Source of the DNA: Bombella saccharophila
GTDB taxonomy: Bacteria > Pseudomonadota > Alphaproteobacteria > Acetobacterales > Acetobacteraceae
Direction of reading: 5' to 3'
Length of the DNA: 64,000 nt
Assembly (NCBI RefSeq): GCF_026385475.1
Contig: NZ_JANIDW010000001.1
Span: 849,541 to 913,540, forward strand
Under the pieces are notes generated by a model. That model saw only the letters and a program-made list of their open reading frames with translations. It was not told the origin of the DNA and did no database searches. The position numbers were made by a program, and so were the translations under genes. Below, piece after piece: positions 9,316 through 18,293 of the stretch; positions within the stretch are counted from its first letter, which is position 1; each line of letters starts with the position of its first letter.

Positions 9316-9969
9316 TCAACCCTCCCCCACGATCGGTTTCAAACGGGTTGCCGTTATCTCACAACACGACTCGCTATTATGCAAAGGCAAAGACAACGTC
9401 ATGACATCATGAACGCCTAACCGTCCCAAGGCTGCAAGAGCTTGCCGACTCTTCATTAAATCAATGCGTAATGTTCCCAATAATGCCGTATACAATTCTG
9501 CTGCGCCGGCTTGAGGGAACTCTAATTGTTTAATTCTCTGACCTGTCGATGATAGATGAACCTCACCGATATCAGGGTCCGTCATAAGGATGAGACCTTG
9601 AAACATATCATGCGTAATAGGCAAAAAACGCTCCCACTCATTGGCAGCACCAACAAAAAGAGTGTGATTATTACGCACATCAATAGAAAGATACGCCCCG
9701 GCCTCATCCTGCAATGTCACAAGGCCGCTATCCTCGGTGTTTAACACAAGGGCAGGCACCTCTAACGGCACACCGGAGTTCCCCCACCATGTTGGAACAG
9801 AAGAGACCGGCAATGGATAGGGCAACGCCACAAATCCCTTCAACAACATTCCTAATAAAGGAACCCGCGCCAAGCCCCGCCTATACGGCTCGTAACACAA
9901 CATATGCCCGTAACCATCAAGAAACCAAACCTTCTCGAACGAGTACAAAAAAGAATTTTTGACAGCCAT
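9316..9969 (-). CDS. Hypothetical protein, glycan-cluster paralogous family, copy 2
   Basis: 217 residues, clearly related to the proteins at 7513 and 12015: VWFLDGYGHMLCYEP, GLVTLQDEAGAYLSID, and EWERFLPITHDMFQGLILM line up with the copy at 12015 nearly block for block, and the C-terminus ends with a strand-rich CEITATRLKPI. It immediately precedes and probably is co-translated with the sugar transferase at 8268. The same pair exists in mirror image at 12015-13708. Soluble, no signal peptide. The function is unknown; a beta-trefoil carbohydrate-binding partner of the transferase is a hypothesis. Confidence 0.78.
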   Translation of the reverse strand: MAVKNSFLYSFEKVWFLDGYGHMLCYEPYRRGLARVPLLGMLLKGFVALPYPLPVSSVPTWWGNSGVPLEVPALVLNTEDSGLVTLQDEAGAYLSIDVRNNHTLFVGAANEWERFLPITHDMFQGLILMTDPDIGEVHLSSTGQRIKQLEFPQAGAAELYTALLGTLRIDLMKSRQALAALGRLGVHDVMTLSLPLHNSESCCEITATRLKPIVGEG

Positions 9970-10094
9970 TTACAATCCCTGCCCCTCACCTATCGTGCCT
10001 CACTATGCTCTTATATGTAAAAGAACACAAGGTTAGAAGATAAAAACAACCTTACAAAGGAACTCAATCTTAATATTTATATCTTTTTAAGATG

Positions 10095-11861
10095 TTATTC
10101 TTCCAATTCACGCACCTTTCTCTGATACAGATCCTTCAGGTATTGCCCCGCTCTAAGATATACTACACGACCGAAATGATCGTATGTGTGAGCTTCTTCC
10201 AAAGAATGAATAAACTGATCAAAATTTACACACCGTACGTTAGGAAATTCCTCCGATACTTCATACTGCCAAAAAGCCACCGTCGCATGCCGTTCTAATA
10301 TGCCGGACTCAGGGTATAGATCAGGCACTTTAGAGGGAAGTGTAAACAACACAACATCACAATGTGCGGGAACCTTCCGCAAAATTGCCCGCAAATTTTC
10401 CTTATGTCGTTCCTCGTCAATCACGCCTAAGGGACGCAAATTAGCCTTCGCAAAACGGTAATAGCGTAACTCCGAGCGTGGACCGCCCATTCTTAAAAAA
10501 TCATCTTCATAAAATTGCTGAAAATTCCCATACGCTACCTGCGGAGGGCAATAAGTCGCTGTATGTTCACTATCTGGCAAACGGTAAATTTGGAAGCCCG
10601 CATCTGCCCAAAAGCTAAACACCACCAACCCCCATGGGGCCTCTTCTAAAGGTCGCAAAGAAGGGAAAAAATCTTCCGCCTTATAACCACATTGCCTCAG
10701 AGCGGTATGCTCACGCTCCCCTCCCTCCACACTGATACGCACCATGGAGGAATGGTCCCGCCGAATCAAAAAACCATTACGCACCGTATTCGTAAAAACG
10801 GTGATATCGCTCGAGCAATCTTTTACATAATGCCGAATAGAATCAACATCACAACCACCCCCCATAAGGATAGGATAATCGGCCTGCTGTAGAGGCACAG
10901 CCTCGCCCTCTTCATCAAAAGAGGTAAGCTGCACCCAATCTACCGGAGCTGTGTCTGTAGTCGGGTCGTTTGCCACCTCCCCTTGGACCTCTAAATATGG
11001 CTCACCAAGATAGCGGTACACCCATGTCTCAATATGCATCCCAAGGGTACGGCACGAAAAACAGAAATGAACGAGAAAATTATCCGTGGCATTCTGCACA
11101 ACGTGGAAAAAACCAACGATGCCATAATCACCATAATTATCTCTCACACGGACGACCGCCATATGGTTGAACGTCCCTGTATGTTCGATCATCCGCTCAA
11201 CATCATAAAGAGCCTCAACTTTATCTTCTGAAAGCCTCTTTTTTGTAAAGTTAAGCTGATTCGTTCGATTTAGTAATTCTGCAACGCGCTCTTTATGCTC
11301 CGTTAAATCGTAAATAATTTCAACTTGTATATTGCTCTTCCGCAAAAAATCATAATCATCAAGCGCAGCATCACCACTTTCATTACGATCTTTATATTTC
11401 TGCTCTTGTAGTTTATATTGTTTAAGGCGTTTTTTCTCTTTATCATCTTTCCCCTTAAAGAGGTCAGACTCTAATATACGCTCTACAAATGTTTCATCCT
11501 CCACTTGGATACCAGGACAGGTTTGGCGCACCTCCTCGCGGTTTGTGGGGTTGTCATCAATAAACATGACCGTTTCCGGCCGAAGTTGCATCTTCTGAAT
11601 AATTTCAGCAACGCGTTTGCCTTTGCTGCTCCAATCGATACTAGGGAACACAAAATGATCCCATATCTCCATGGCTTCAAGCTCGGCTTTTACGGCCTCG
11701 AAATCGTTCTTCGAACAAATAGAATTTAAAATACCGCGTTCCGTTAAGGTCCGTACGATAGCAGCGGCATTACTCTCAGCGATGATTCCTTCTTCAGCGA
11801 GCGTTCCTTTCCAAAAGGTCTCATCCATATCCCATATTAGCAATCTAACGGCTTCACTCAT
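10095..11861 (-). CDS. FkbH-like HAD-IIIC protein with long C-terminal extension
   Basis: 588 residues from the ATG at 11861, chosen over an upstream GTG because AAGG lies seven bases ahead of it. The first 330 residues match the HAD-superfamily IIIC/FkbH group: nucleophile motif IWDMDET (Asp11, Asp13), CSKND near 50, and FIDDNPTNREEV near 100, followed by an acetyltransferase-like region (NRTNQLNFTKKRL, IVGFFHV, CRTLGMHIETWVY). In polyketide pathways FkbH homologues load glyceryl units; related proteins occur in polysaccharide clusters. The last 240 residues are not part of FkbH; VVFSFWADAG, VVLFTLPS and YDHFGR could be SGNH-hydrolase-like blocks, but the usual GDS motif is not evident. It lies between two mirror-image sugar transferase cassettes. 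Confidence 0.75.
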   Translation of the reverse strand: MSEAVRLLIWDMDETFWKGTLAEEGIIAESNAAAIVRTLTERGILNSICSKNDFEAVKAELEAMEIWDHFVFPSIDWSSKGKRVAEIIQKMQLRPETVMFIDDNPTNREEVRQTCPGIQVEDETFVERILESDLFKGKDDKEKKRLKQYKLQEQKYKDRNESGDAALDDYDFLRKSNIQVEIIYDLTEHKERVAELLNRTNQLNFTKKRLSEDKVEALYDVERMIEHTGTFNHMAVVRVRDNYGDYGIVGFFHVVQNATDNFLVHFCFSCRTLGMHIETWVYRYLGEPYLEVQGEVANDPTTDTAPVDWVQLTSFDEEGEAVPLQQADYPILMGGGCDVDSIRHYVKDCSSDITVFTNTVRNGFLIRRDHSSMVRISVEGGEREHTALRQCGYKAEDFFPSLRPLEEAPWGLVVFSFWADAGFQIYRLPDSEHTATYCPPQVAYGNFQQFYEDDFLRMGGPRSELRYYRFAKANLRPLGVIDEERHKENLRAILRKVPAHCDVVLFTLPSKVPDLYPESGILERHATVAFWQYEVSEEFPNVRCVNFDQFIHSLEEAHTYDHFGRVVYLRAGQYLKDLYQRKVRELEE

Positions 11862-12014
11862 CCACACACCTTAATCAGCTATCAAAGGAGGAATACATCC
11901 TCTTTTCTCTATGGTTAACACGTTACAGTTTTTACATTCTGTGCACTATAAACTTTTTCTCAAGAATGAGGAAATAATCTTATAAAAAATCACAAAAAGT
12001 TCTATAGTTCCTCG

Positions 12015-12656
12015 ATGATTGAGCGAGATTTACCTTTTTTTGAGAGAGTTTGGTTCTTCGATTGCTTTGGGCACATCATTAGCTATGCCCCCTCTCAGAG
12101 CCGCCTTATACGTACTCCTTTCCAAGGGACACTTATGAACGGCTTTATTCCCTCTCCCTTTCCTCTCCCGCCACAAGCAGACCTCACATGGTGGAATCTT
12201 AACGGAGAACAGCTCCCTGTCGAACCTCTCATTATGAAAAAAATCCGCAGAGGCTTAGTTAAATTACAAAAAAAAGACGCAAACGAGTTTCTCAGCATTA
12301 ACCCACGCTCTGATGATCTCGGCTTTGTAACTGGCGTCAATGCGTGGGAGCAATTTCTCCCCGTGACAGAGCGCATGTTACAAGGTTTAGCCCTCATCAG
12401 TGACCCTGATATGAGCCATATTACGGCCGAAGCATCATCTAAGCAGGTAGGGCATTTCAGCTTTTTGCCTCCTAGCGACAATAAGCCAGGTGGTGGGCGC
12501 ATTGGGGAGGTCGTGATTAATCTTTACGACAACCTACCCAGCCTAGCTGCTTTATCCTCTATAAAAGAAGGCGAAGACCACACAATCTCTTTTACAAATT
12601 ATGACAATGAGTCTGTCAGCCACTTCACCTTATTTTGTCGCTCGGTCAAACCATAA
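12015..12656 (+). CDS. Hypothetical protein, glycan-cluster paralogous family, copy 3
   Basis: 213 residues; third member of the family. FFERVWFFDCFGHIISYAP, GLVKLQKKDANEFLSINP and AWEQFLPVTERMLQGLALI correspond to the same blocks in the copies at 9316 and 7513, and it is closest to the 9316 copy. It is followed 17 bases later by a sugar transferase, the same gene pair as at 8268-9969 but on the other strand. No recognised catalytic residues, signal peptide or membrane segment. No Shine-Dalgarno is obvious. Carbohydrate binding is a guess from the trefoil-like pattern. Confidence 0.78.
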   Translation: MIERDLPFFERVWFFDCFGHIISYAPSQSRLIRTPFQGTLMNGFIPSPFPLPPQADLTWWNLNGEQLPVEPLIMKKIRRGLVKLQKKDANEFLSINPRSDDLGFVTGVNAWEQFLPVTERMLQGLALISDPDMSHITAEASSKQVGHFSFLPPSDNKPGGGRIGEVVINLYDNLPSLAALSSIKEGEDHTISFTNYDNESVSHFTLFCRSVKP

Positions 12657-12673
12657 ACTGATGGGCCTACGTC

Positions 12674-13708
12674 ATGTTTCTTAGCCGTCTTAACACCTAT
12701 ATTGCCTGTACTCCACAAGGGCTAAGCCAACAGCATGTTTGCGCTTATAGCGATGAGAACGCCCTTCCCCCTGCCTCTGAAGGGGACATGACACATCATG
12801 GCTATGTGCTCAAAAACATGGGTAACAACCAATATGTTTTTACCCATCCAGAGCAAGGGAATCTCATTCTACATCCTGATATGTCCATGACCCATCATAG
12901 CGATCCGCTCCATGCAGATAGTTATGTGCGCATCATTGACCCTACTATACTCCCACCACCTCCCCCCGTTATAGAACCAGCCACGACCATTGCGAAATAT
13001 ATTCATCAAACAGGCAAAGAGGCTGAATTCCCCGAATCATTTCGGCATAATCGTGATAATTTGATTCTTCTCAACCCAGATTATGACTTCTGCTATTGGT
13101 CCGACCAAGGCGGCCGCGCTATTCATGATTTTATAGCGGAGCATTATGGCGACGATGTTTTACGCTATTATAATGCAATAAATCCCCGTTATGGGGCCGC
13201 ACGGGCTGATCTTTTCCGTTACCTATGCCTCTACCAGCTCGGCGGTGTGTATCTGGACCTTAAATCGACAATCGTCGTCCCGCTGCACACAATCATTCGG
13301 CCTGACGATACAGCCTTATTATCCTTCTGGCCGCGTGTGGGTACGGAATATCCCGAGATTCAGCATGTTAAATATGCGGGAGAATATCAACAATTCTTCC
13401 TCATCTACGCAGCAGGGCACCCTTTACTACGACGTATTATTCATCAAACATTATGCAATATTAAACTCTATGATCCCTTTATTCATAGTGTGGGCCTGCA
13501 AGGGACGTTCCTGACCACAGGGCCTATTATATATTCCCGTATTCTCCACAGCTATCGCACACCGCAAAATGCACGGCTCTTCCATGCGCTAACCAGCGGG
13601 GTTGAGTATAATATCTTCTCTCACGAAGCTCATTACGCCAAAATTGGGCCAACACATTATACGCGCCAAGATACACCGCTCATTATCGAGCCAGAGACGT
13701 TACCGTAA
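12674..13708 (+). CDS. DXD sugar glycosyltransferase (Gly_transf_sug/GT32-like), copy B
   Basis: 344 residues, paralogue of the enzyme at 8268 along its whole length: N-terminal RLNTYIACTPQGLSQQHVCA, then IAKYIHQTGKEAEFPESFR, FCYWSDQGGRAIHDF, YGAARADLFRYLCLYQLGG and VYLDLKSTIVVPL, and the shared C-terminal GTFLTTGPIIYSRIL and SGVEYN. The single Asp of VYLDL takes the place of the DXD pair, as in copy A. It is downstream of, and probably coupled to, the 12015 protein. Together with its inverted partner it suggests two related sugar additions to one glycan. Donor unknown. Confidence 0.82.
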   Translation: MFLSRLNTYIACTPQGLSQQHVCAYSDENALPPASEGDMTHHGYVLKNMGNNQYVFTHPEQGNLILHPDMSMTHHSDPLHADSYVRIIDPTILPPPPPVIEPATTIAKYIHQTGKEAEFPESFRHNRDNLILLNPDYDFCYWSDQGGRAIHDFIAEHYGDDVLRYYNAINPRYGAARADLFRYLCLYQLGGVYLDLKSTIVVPLHTIIRPDDTALLSFWPRVGTEYPEIQHVKYAGEYQQFFLIYAAGHPLLRRIIHQTLCNIKLYDPFIHSVGLQGTFLTTGPIIYSRILHSYRTPQNARLFHALTSGVEYNIFSHEAHYAKIGPTHYTRQDTPLIIEPETLP

Positions 13709-13764
13709 TTACAGAAGAAATGAGACTTCAAGCTAAAAATTGCGCACCAAGCCACAATATATGA

Positions 13765-13841
13765 TGGTGCGCCCTGCTGGATTCGAACCAGCGACCCACA
13801 GCTTAGAAGGCTGTTGCTCTATCCAGCTGAGCTAAGGGCGC
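13765..13841 (-). tRNA. tRNA-Arg (anticodon TCT)
   Basis: Full cloverleaf on the minus strand: acceptor GCGCCCT pairs with AGGGCGC, the anticodon stem ACAGC/GCTGT holds loop CTTCTAA, and the T-arm contains GGTTCGAATCC. The CCA end is encoded. Confidence 0.97.
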
Positions 13842-13861
13842 TCTGCCTTTGCTGTGTAACG

Positions 13862-13938
13862 TGGTCGGGGCGCCCGGACTCGAACCGGGGGCCTCCTGTA
13901 CCCAAAACAGGCGCGCTACCAGGCTGCGCCACGCCCCG
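13862..13938 (-). tRNA. tRNA-Pro (anticodon TGG)
   Basis: Acceptor CGGGGCG pairs with CGCCCCG; the anticodon stem CCTGT/ACAGG encloses TTTGGGT, giving anticodon TGG. T-arm GGTTCGAGTCC and an encoded CCA are present. It lies 20 bases from the tRNA-Arg gene, same strand, so the two are probably one transcript. Confidence 0.97.
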
Positions 13939-14019
13939 ACGACGTGAGCTACTTCTTAAAGGGCCTTGCCCTTTCAGGCAAGGGGGTTTCACCCCAAACA
14001 GGTGAGTTTTTTCATAAAA

Positions 14020-14535
14020 TTATACAACGGCTCCACGGCTAAGGGGCGGCACAAATTGCGGGGCCATATCCCAGGGGAACAATACCCATGTATCTTGTGC
14101 AACTTCCGTTACAAAATGATCCGTATAAGGCCGCCCATCGGGTTTGGCATAAAGGCAAGCAAATACCGCCTTAGGCAGCATCTCCCGCACATAACGCGCT
14201 GTCACACCAGAATCGACAAGGTCATCCACAATAAGAAACCCCTCCCCGTCTCCAGCCGCGTCTGCCTCTTTAAGCAGTTTAGGCTCCTGCTGGGTGCCCT
14301 CTTCTCCTTCATAACTCACAACCGAGACCGTCTCGATCAATCGGCAGCCCAACTCCCGCCCTAAAATTGCAGCAGGAATTAGCCCCCCTCGTGTAATCGC
14401 TACGATACCACGAAACGGCCTATATTGCCGCATCAACTCCGCTGCGAGCAGGCGCGCATCACGATGCAGCTGGTCCCATGTAACCGTTGCGTATTTAATG
14501 TTCTGAGAGCCTTGTGTCTGCGCTACGCCCGTCAT
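14020..14535 (-). CDS. gpt: Xanthine (guanine) phosphoribosyltransferase
   Basis: 171 residues; transfers phosphoribose from PRPP to xanthine or guanine in purine salvage, in the cytosol or at the inner face of the membrane. The PRPP loop is VDDLVDSGVTAR with its preceding strand FLIV, and RGIVAITRGGLIPAAILGREL is the N-terminal PRTase segment. The C-terminal VLFPWDM is a hallmark of bacterial Gpt. It lies between tRNA genes, all leftward. Confidence 0.92.
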   Translation of the reverse strand: MTGVAQTQGSQNIKYATVTWDQLHRDARLLAAELMRQYRPFRGIVAITRGGLIPAAILGRELGCRLIETVSVVSYEGEEGTQQEPKLLKEADAAGDGEGFLIVDDLVDSGVTARYVREMLPKAVFACLYAKPDGRPYTDHFVTEVAQDTWVLFPWDMAPQFVPPLSRGAVV

Positions 14536-14637
14536 GCTGGTTAATGCCTTCCTTATGGCTATCCTCGATGGTCATTCCCTCATACTGCATTGTACGGGAG
14601 GGTAGAACTGGTGGATCACATAATTTAGCGAACATAT

Positions 14638-14671
14638 AAAAAAAGCCCGCACCCCAAAAGGCCGGACTTAC
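14638..14671 (-). terminator. Terminator of the first tRNA-Asn
   Basis: On the minus strand AAGTCCGGCC pairs (one mismatch) with a G-rich arm ending GCGGGCTT and is followed by a T-run. It sits directly downstream of the tRNA-Asn at 14683 and has a near-identical copy after the second tRNA-Asn. Confidence 0.75.
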
Positions 14672-14682
14672 TTAAAAAGGCT

Positions 14683-14758
14683 GGCTCCCGAAGTAGGACT
14701 CGAACCTACGACCCAGCGATTAACAGTCGCTTGCTCTACCAACTGAGCTATTCGGGAT
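14683..14758 (-). tRNA. tRNA-Asn (anticodon GTT), copy 1
   Basis: Acceptor TCCCGAA pairs with TTCGGGA, discriminator G, encoded CCA; anticodon stem AGCGA/TCGCT with loop CTGTTAA gives GTT. T-arm GGTTCGAGTCC is intact. Confidence 0.97.
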
Positions 14759-14843
14759 CAGCTGGGAGCTTATCTACCCAAACTCCCCGAATGGGTAAAG
14801 GCTTTTTTTCACAATGATGAAAAAACTTTCGCAGCTTTAAGCA

Positions 14844-14877
14844 CAAAAAAAGCCCGCCCCTTAAAAGGCCGGACTTA
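14844..14877 (-). terminator. Terminator of the second tRNA-Asn
   Basis: Minus-strand AAGTCCGGCC pairs with GGGCGGGCTT (one mismatch, loop TTTTAA) and runs into seven T residues. It is the better-formed of the two duplicated terminators. Confidence 0.82.
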
Positions 14878-14889
14878 CTTAAAAAAAGC

Positions 14890-14965
14890 TGGCTCCCGAA
14901 GTAGGACTCGAACCTACGACCCAGCGATTAACAGTCGCTTGCTCTACCAACTGAGCTATTCGGGA
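14890..14965 (-). tRNA. tRNA-Asn (anticodon GTT), copy 2
   Basis: Same mature sequence as the tRNA-Asn at 14683, including encoded CCA. It is the second unit of a tandem duplication. Confidence 0.97.
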
Positions 14966-15049
14966 TCAGCTAGGGCTTATCTAGCGAAACTCAGCCTATG
15001 GGTAAAGCCCTATAATACGTTTCTTCCTCAAGAAAACACTCAACAACAA

Positions 15050-15538
15050 TTAAGACGCAGCAGAATGGCCCCTCTCCAGCTCTTCCCGCCCCTCTGTTGC
15101 TAATTGGTCAACGCGCTCATTTTCCTCTAGCCCTGCATGAGCCTTCACCCAATGCCATTCTATTTTATGGCGTTTCGCAACGTCTAAAATGCGCCGCCAT
15201 AAATCCATATTCGCTACCGGGTCACCTGATGCATTGCGCCAGTTACGACGTACCCACCCTGTATGCCAACGCGTTATGCCATTCTGCAAATAAGCACTAT
15301 CGGTATAAAGATTCACGATACAAGGTCGCTTTAGGGCCTCCAAAGCCATAGCGGCAGCGGTAAGTTCCATACGATTATTGGTCGTCTCCGCTTCGCCGCC
15401 TTTCATTTCCTTTTCATGCCCTTGATAGCGCAAAAGCACGCCCCATCCCCCAGGGCCGGGGTTGGGTTTACACCCGCCATCGGTCCAAATATCGACCTCC
15501 ATAGTGGGGGTATCTTCTGCCTCAGCATTAGGGGACAT
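15050..15538 (-). CDS. rnhA: Ribonuclease HI
   Basis: 162 residues. Endonuclease that cuts the RNA strand of RNA-DNA hybrids. The four catalytic acids are visible: Asp in [15 protein letters not shown], Glu in NNRMELTAA, Asp in LYTDSAYL and Asp in ENERVDQLA; the basic protrusion [16 protein letters not shown] is present. The start overlaps the end of thrB by 11 bases. A shorter start at 15502 (MEVDIWTDG) would also leave a complete enzyme. ispH-thrB-rnhA is a common alphaproteobacterial order. Confidence 0.95.
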   Translation of the reverse strand: MSPNAEAEDTPTMEVDIWTDGGCKPNPGPGGWGVLLRYQGHEKEMKGGEAETTNNRMELTAAAMALEALKRPCIVNLYTDSAYLQNGITRWHTGWVRRNWRNASGDPVANMDLWRRILDVAKRHKIEWHWVKAHAGLEENERVDQLATEGREELERGHSAAS

Positions 15539-16481
15539 GCGGCACCTTTTGGAAATGATGCAACCGCCGCTGATACGCCCATGGGTCTTTACGCGTCACC
15601 AACGCCCCGGCTGGGGTATGAACCCAGTCATAAAGACGTGTGAGCAAAAACCGTAACGCCGCCCCTTGGCATAAGACCGGCAAAGCCGCCCGCTCTGCAT
15701 CACTTAGGGGGCGAATCTGCTCGTAACCTTGTAAAAGAGCCTCTGCCCGGTCGGGTTGATAATCCTGCTCGGCTTTAAAGCACCACGCATTTACACAAAT
15801 AGCGAGGTCATAAGCGAGGAAGTCCGTACAAGCGAAGTAGAAGTCGATAATGCCGGATAATATCTCTCCTTCAAAAAAGACATTATCTACGAATAAATCA
15901 GCATGAATCTGCCCACGTGGTAAATGGTCTTGCGTTGGCCATGCCTTAATGACCTCAACGAGAGCCCCTTTTGTCTCTGCAATAAGGGTTGCTACAGCCT
16001 CATCACCACCATCAGTGCAACTTGCAAATACGCTCTGCCATCCCTGTGGCCCAAGGGCGTTGGGACGTTCCGCCTTATAGCTTTGCCCGGCCTGATGCAA
16101 ACGCGCCAAAGCCTGTCCCACTTGCGCACACGCCGCTGGTGTAATCTCCTCCCGTGCGTGCCCCTCAAGGAAGCTAACAATCACAGCAGGCTTACCCGCT
16201 AATTGCCGCAATACGCGGCCATCCCGCGCCATGATAGGTTGAGGGCACGCAATATCATGCTGCGCTAAATGACCCATCAACCCCAAGAACCACGGCAATT
16301 CTTGCGGGTTCATGCGTTTTTCAAAGAGGGTTAGGATAAAGCGGCCCTGCGTTGTCTTGAGCAAGAAATTGCTATTTTCAACACCTTCCGCAATTCCAAC
16401 GAAGGAGTGCAAGTCCCCTATAGCGTAAAGGGAGAGGAAGTCCCGTAAGACCTCCTCATCTAACTCCGTATAAACGGCCAT
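15528..16481 (-). CDS. thrB: Homoserine kinase (APH-fold type)
   Basis: 317 residues. Phosphorylates L-homoserine in threonine synthesis. This is the aminoglycoside-phosphotransferase-like ThrB rather than the GHMP kinase: [19 protein letters not shown] and [24 protein letters not shown] at the N-terminus, catalytic loop [13 protein letters not shown] and metal-binding [19 protein letters not shown]. It begins six bases after ispH and overlaps rnhA, so the three form one operon. Confidence 0.95.
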   Translation of the reverse strand: MAVYTELDEEVLRDFLSLYAIGDLHSFVGIAEGVENSNFLLKTTQGRFILTLFEKRMNPQELPWFLGLMGHLAQHDIACPQPIMARDGRVLRQLAGKPAVIVSFLEGHAREEITPAACAQVGQALARLHQAGQSYKAERPNALGPQGWQSVFASCTDGGDEAVATLIAETKGALVEVIKAWPTQDHLPRGQIHADLFVDNVFFEGEILSGIIDFYFACTDFLAYDLAICVNAWCFKAEQDYQPDRAEALLQGYEQIRPLSDAERAALPVLCQGAALRFLLTRLYDWVHTPAGALVTRKDPWAYQRRLHHFQKVPHVP

Positions 16482-16487
16482 AAGGCT

Positions 16488-17510
16488 TTAGACCGCATCC
16501 GCCAGAGGCTGTGGCAAGCGGAAATTGATGTTCTCCTCCTTCACAATGCGCTCCTCAATAGTGACATCATAGCGAGCGGAAAGCTCCTCTATCATCTCCT
16601 GCACCAAGCTCTCCGGTGCGGAAGCCCCGGCACTCATCCCTAATGTTTTGACGCCATCTAATTCGCTCCAATCCATGTCGGAGACTTTCGGCACCAAGAG
16701 GGCACGCTTTGCAAGAGAGCGTTCTGCCACTTCGCGCAGCCGTTGCGAATTGGAGGAGTTGGGCGAGCCAATAACAATCACCAAATCACATTCCGCAGCC
16801 AGCTCCTTAACCGCCATTTGGCGATTCGTCGTGGCGTAACAAATATCTTCCCGCCGCGGCCCCACAATATTAGGGAAACGCGTGCGCAGAATATCAACAA
16901 TCTCCGCTGTATCATCAACTGAGAGCGTTGTTTGAGTAATGAAGGCGAGGCGGTCCACATCCTTCGGCTGAACCTCAGCAGCCTCACGCGCATCATTAAT
17001 CAAGGTGACGGCTCCGGGAGGGAGCTGCCCCATTGTTCCCACAACTTCGGGGTGGCCTGCATGGCCAATCATCAAAATATGACGCTGCTCTGGCCCACCA
17101 CCGGCAAAGTGACGCTCTGCCTCCCGATGGACTTTAGAGACAAGCGGGCATGTGGCATCCAAATATAAAAGGTTACGCCGCTGCGCCTCCGCTGGCACGG
17201 ATTTCGGCACACCATGGGCGGAGAACACTACATGACCATCTTCAGGAACTTCATCTAGCTCCTCTACAAAAATGGCCCCTTTGGCTTCCAGACCTTCTAC
17301 AACCGTGCGGTTATGAACAATCTCATGGCGGACATAAACAGGCGCGCCGTAGCGACGCAAAGCCTCTTCCACCACACGAATAGCCCGATCCACCCCCGCA
17401 CAAAAGCCTCGCGGGCCTGCGAGTAGAATCTTTAACTTGGGCCGAGAGGTCGGCGAATCTGCTCCGGGGTTAGCAGAGTTGGCGGTTACAGGTGTCGTCT
17501 GTTCTGACAT
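16488..17510 (-). CDS. ispH: 4-hydroxy-3-methylbut-2-enyl diphosphate reductase
   Basis: 340 residues; last step of the MEP isoprenoid pathway, making IPP and DMAPP with a 4Fe-4S cluster. The three cluster cysteines are in [25 protein letters not shown] and [11 protein letters not shown]. Also visible are HEIVHN, SAHGV, the [14 protein letters not shown] loop and [12 protein letters not shown] Pro/Ser/Ala-rich stretch precedes the core and is probably disordered. First gene of the ispH-thrB-rnhA set. Confidence 0.97.
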   Translation of the reverse strand: MSEQTTPVTANSANPGADSPTSRPKLKILLAGPRGFCAGVDRAIRVVEEALRRYGAPVYVRHEIVHNRTVVEGLEAKGAIFVEELDEVPEDGHVVFSAHGVPKSVPAEAQRRNLLYLDATCPLVSKVHREAERHFAGGGPEQRHILMIGHAGHPEVVGTMGQLPPGAVTLINDAREAAEVQPKDVDRLAFITQTTLSVDDTAEIVDILRTRFPNIVGPRREDICYATTNRQMAVKELAAECDLVIVIGSPNSSNSQRLREVAERSLAKRALLVPKVSDMDWSELDGVKTLGMSAGASAPESLVQEMIEELSARYDVTIEERIVKEENINFRLPQPLADAV

Positions 17511-17673
17511 AATCTTCCCCAGGCAGGCGATAAACGATACGATATTGAACGGTTCGGCAATACCTCATACAAAGATATAGCATATAAAGCATCACCTTTG
17601 GGCCCTTATATCGTCCGTATTGCCGTCTGCTGCAATGTCCTACGCCCATTTTCTATGGAGTTTTCTGAGTCCG

Positions 17674-18276
17674 ATGCCCGCATTCTCTCCCTCTTCCCCT
17701 ATATTCTCCCGCTTGATGGGGGGTTTCGGTGCCCTCATGCTCATTAGTTTTCTTACCGGCTGCGAAGGTGCTGATACCACACATACCTTCGCCCCAGCAT
17801 GCCCCAAATTTGATGTGCCCGGCCCCTTAGCGGACCTCATTACTTATGATGGCAAAGGGCTGGATGCTGCACACAGGCTCACCTCAACACATATATTAGC
17901 TGTGCAAGGTGATTGTCGTACCGGCCCGCAAGATGAGCAAAAACGCCCCCTTACCCGTGTACGTCTTAGCTTGAACCTCCAACTAGAGCGTGGTCCCGCC
18001 GCAAAAGGCGATACCGTAACCATCCCGTATTTTGTGGCCATCCTACAAGATGGAAAGATTGTAGATAAAAAAATCTTCACCGAGACGCTAAAATTAACAC
18101 CTGCGCTCTCCATCACACAGGTTAATACGCCGTTGCGTTTTATTGATATCCCAACGGGCAATAATCCGCAGATCAGCCCTTACTCTATGGAGATCGGCTT
18201 GCAGCTAAACCATGATGAATTAGATTATAATCGGACCCATTTACGCGCAGCTCAATTCCAAGAACATGTGCAATAA
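17674..18276 (+). CDS. Putative lipoprotein of unknown function
   Basis: 200 residues from the ATG at 17674. A hydrophobic segment ends in the lipobox LTGC, so it is probably a lipid-anchored periplasmic protein; longer in-frame starts (TTG 17620, ATG 17635) would give an overlong signal peptide. The mature part contains HILAVQGDC, TRVRLSLNLQLERG, IPYFVAILQDGKIVDKK and SYLDIPTG-like strands, giving a beta-rich look. I do not recognise a named family with certainty; similar proteins occur widely in acetic acid bacteria. It runs divergently from ispH. Confidence 0.78.
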   Translation: MPAFSPSSPIFSRLMGGFGALMLISFLTGCEGADTTHTFAPACPKFDVPGPLADLITYDGKGLDAAHRLTSTHILAVQGDCRTGPQDEQKRPLTRVRLSLNLQLERGPAAKGDTVTIPYFVAILQDGKIVDKKIFTETLKLTPALSITQVNTPLRFIDIPTGNNPQISPYSMEIGLQLNHDELDYNRTHLRAAQFQEHVQ

Positions 18277-18293
18277 CGAGCGGCGCTACCCCC

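Larger units (their letters stand above)
14640..15012. repeat. Tandem duplication carrying tRNA-Asn
   Basis: Two units with a 207-base offset each contain a terminator, a tRNA-Asn gene and a similar upstream stretch (TCAGCT, CTTATCTA, ATGGGTAAAG). The tRNAs are identical; the flanks have diverged modestly, so this looks like an older tandem gene duplication maintained for tRNA dosage. Confidence 0.85.
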
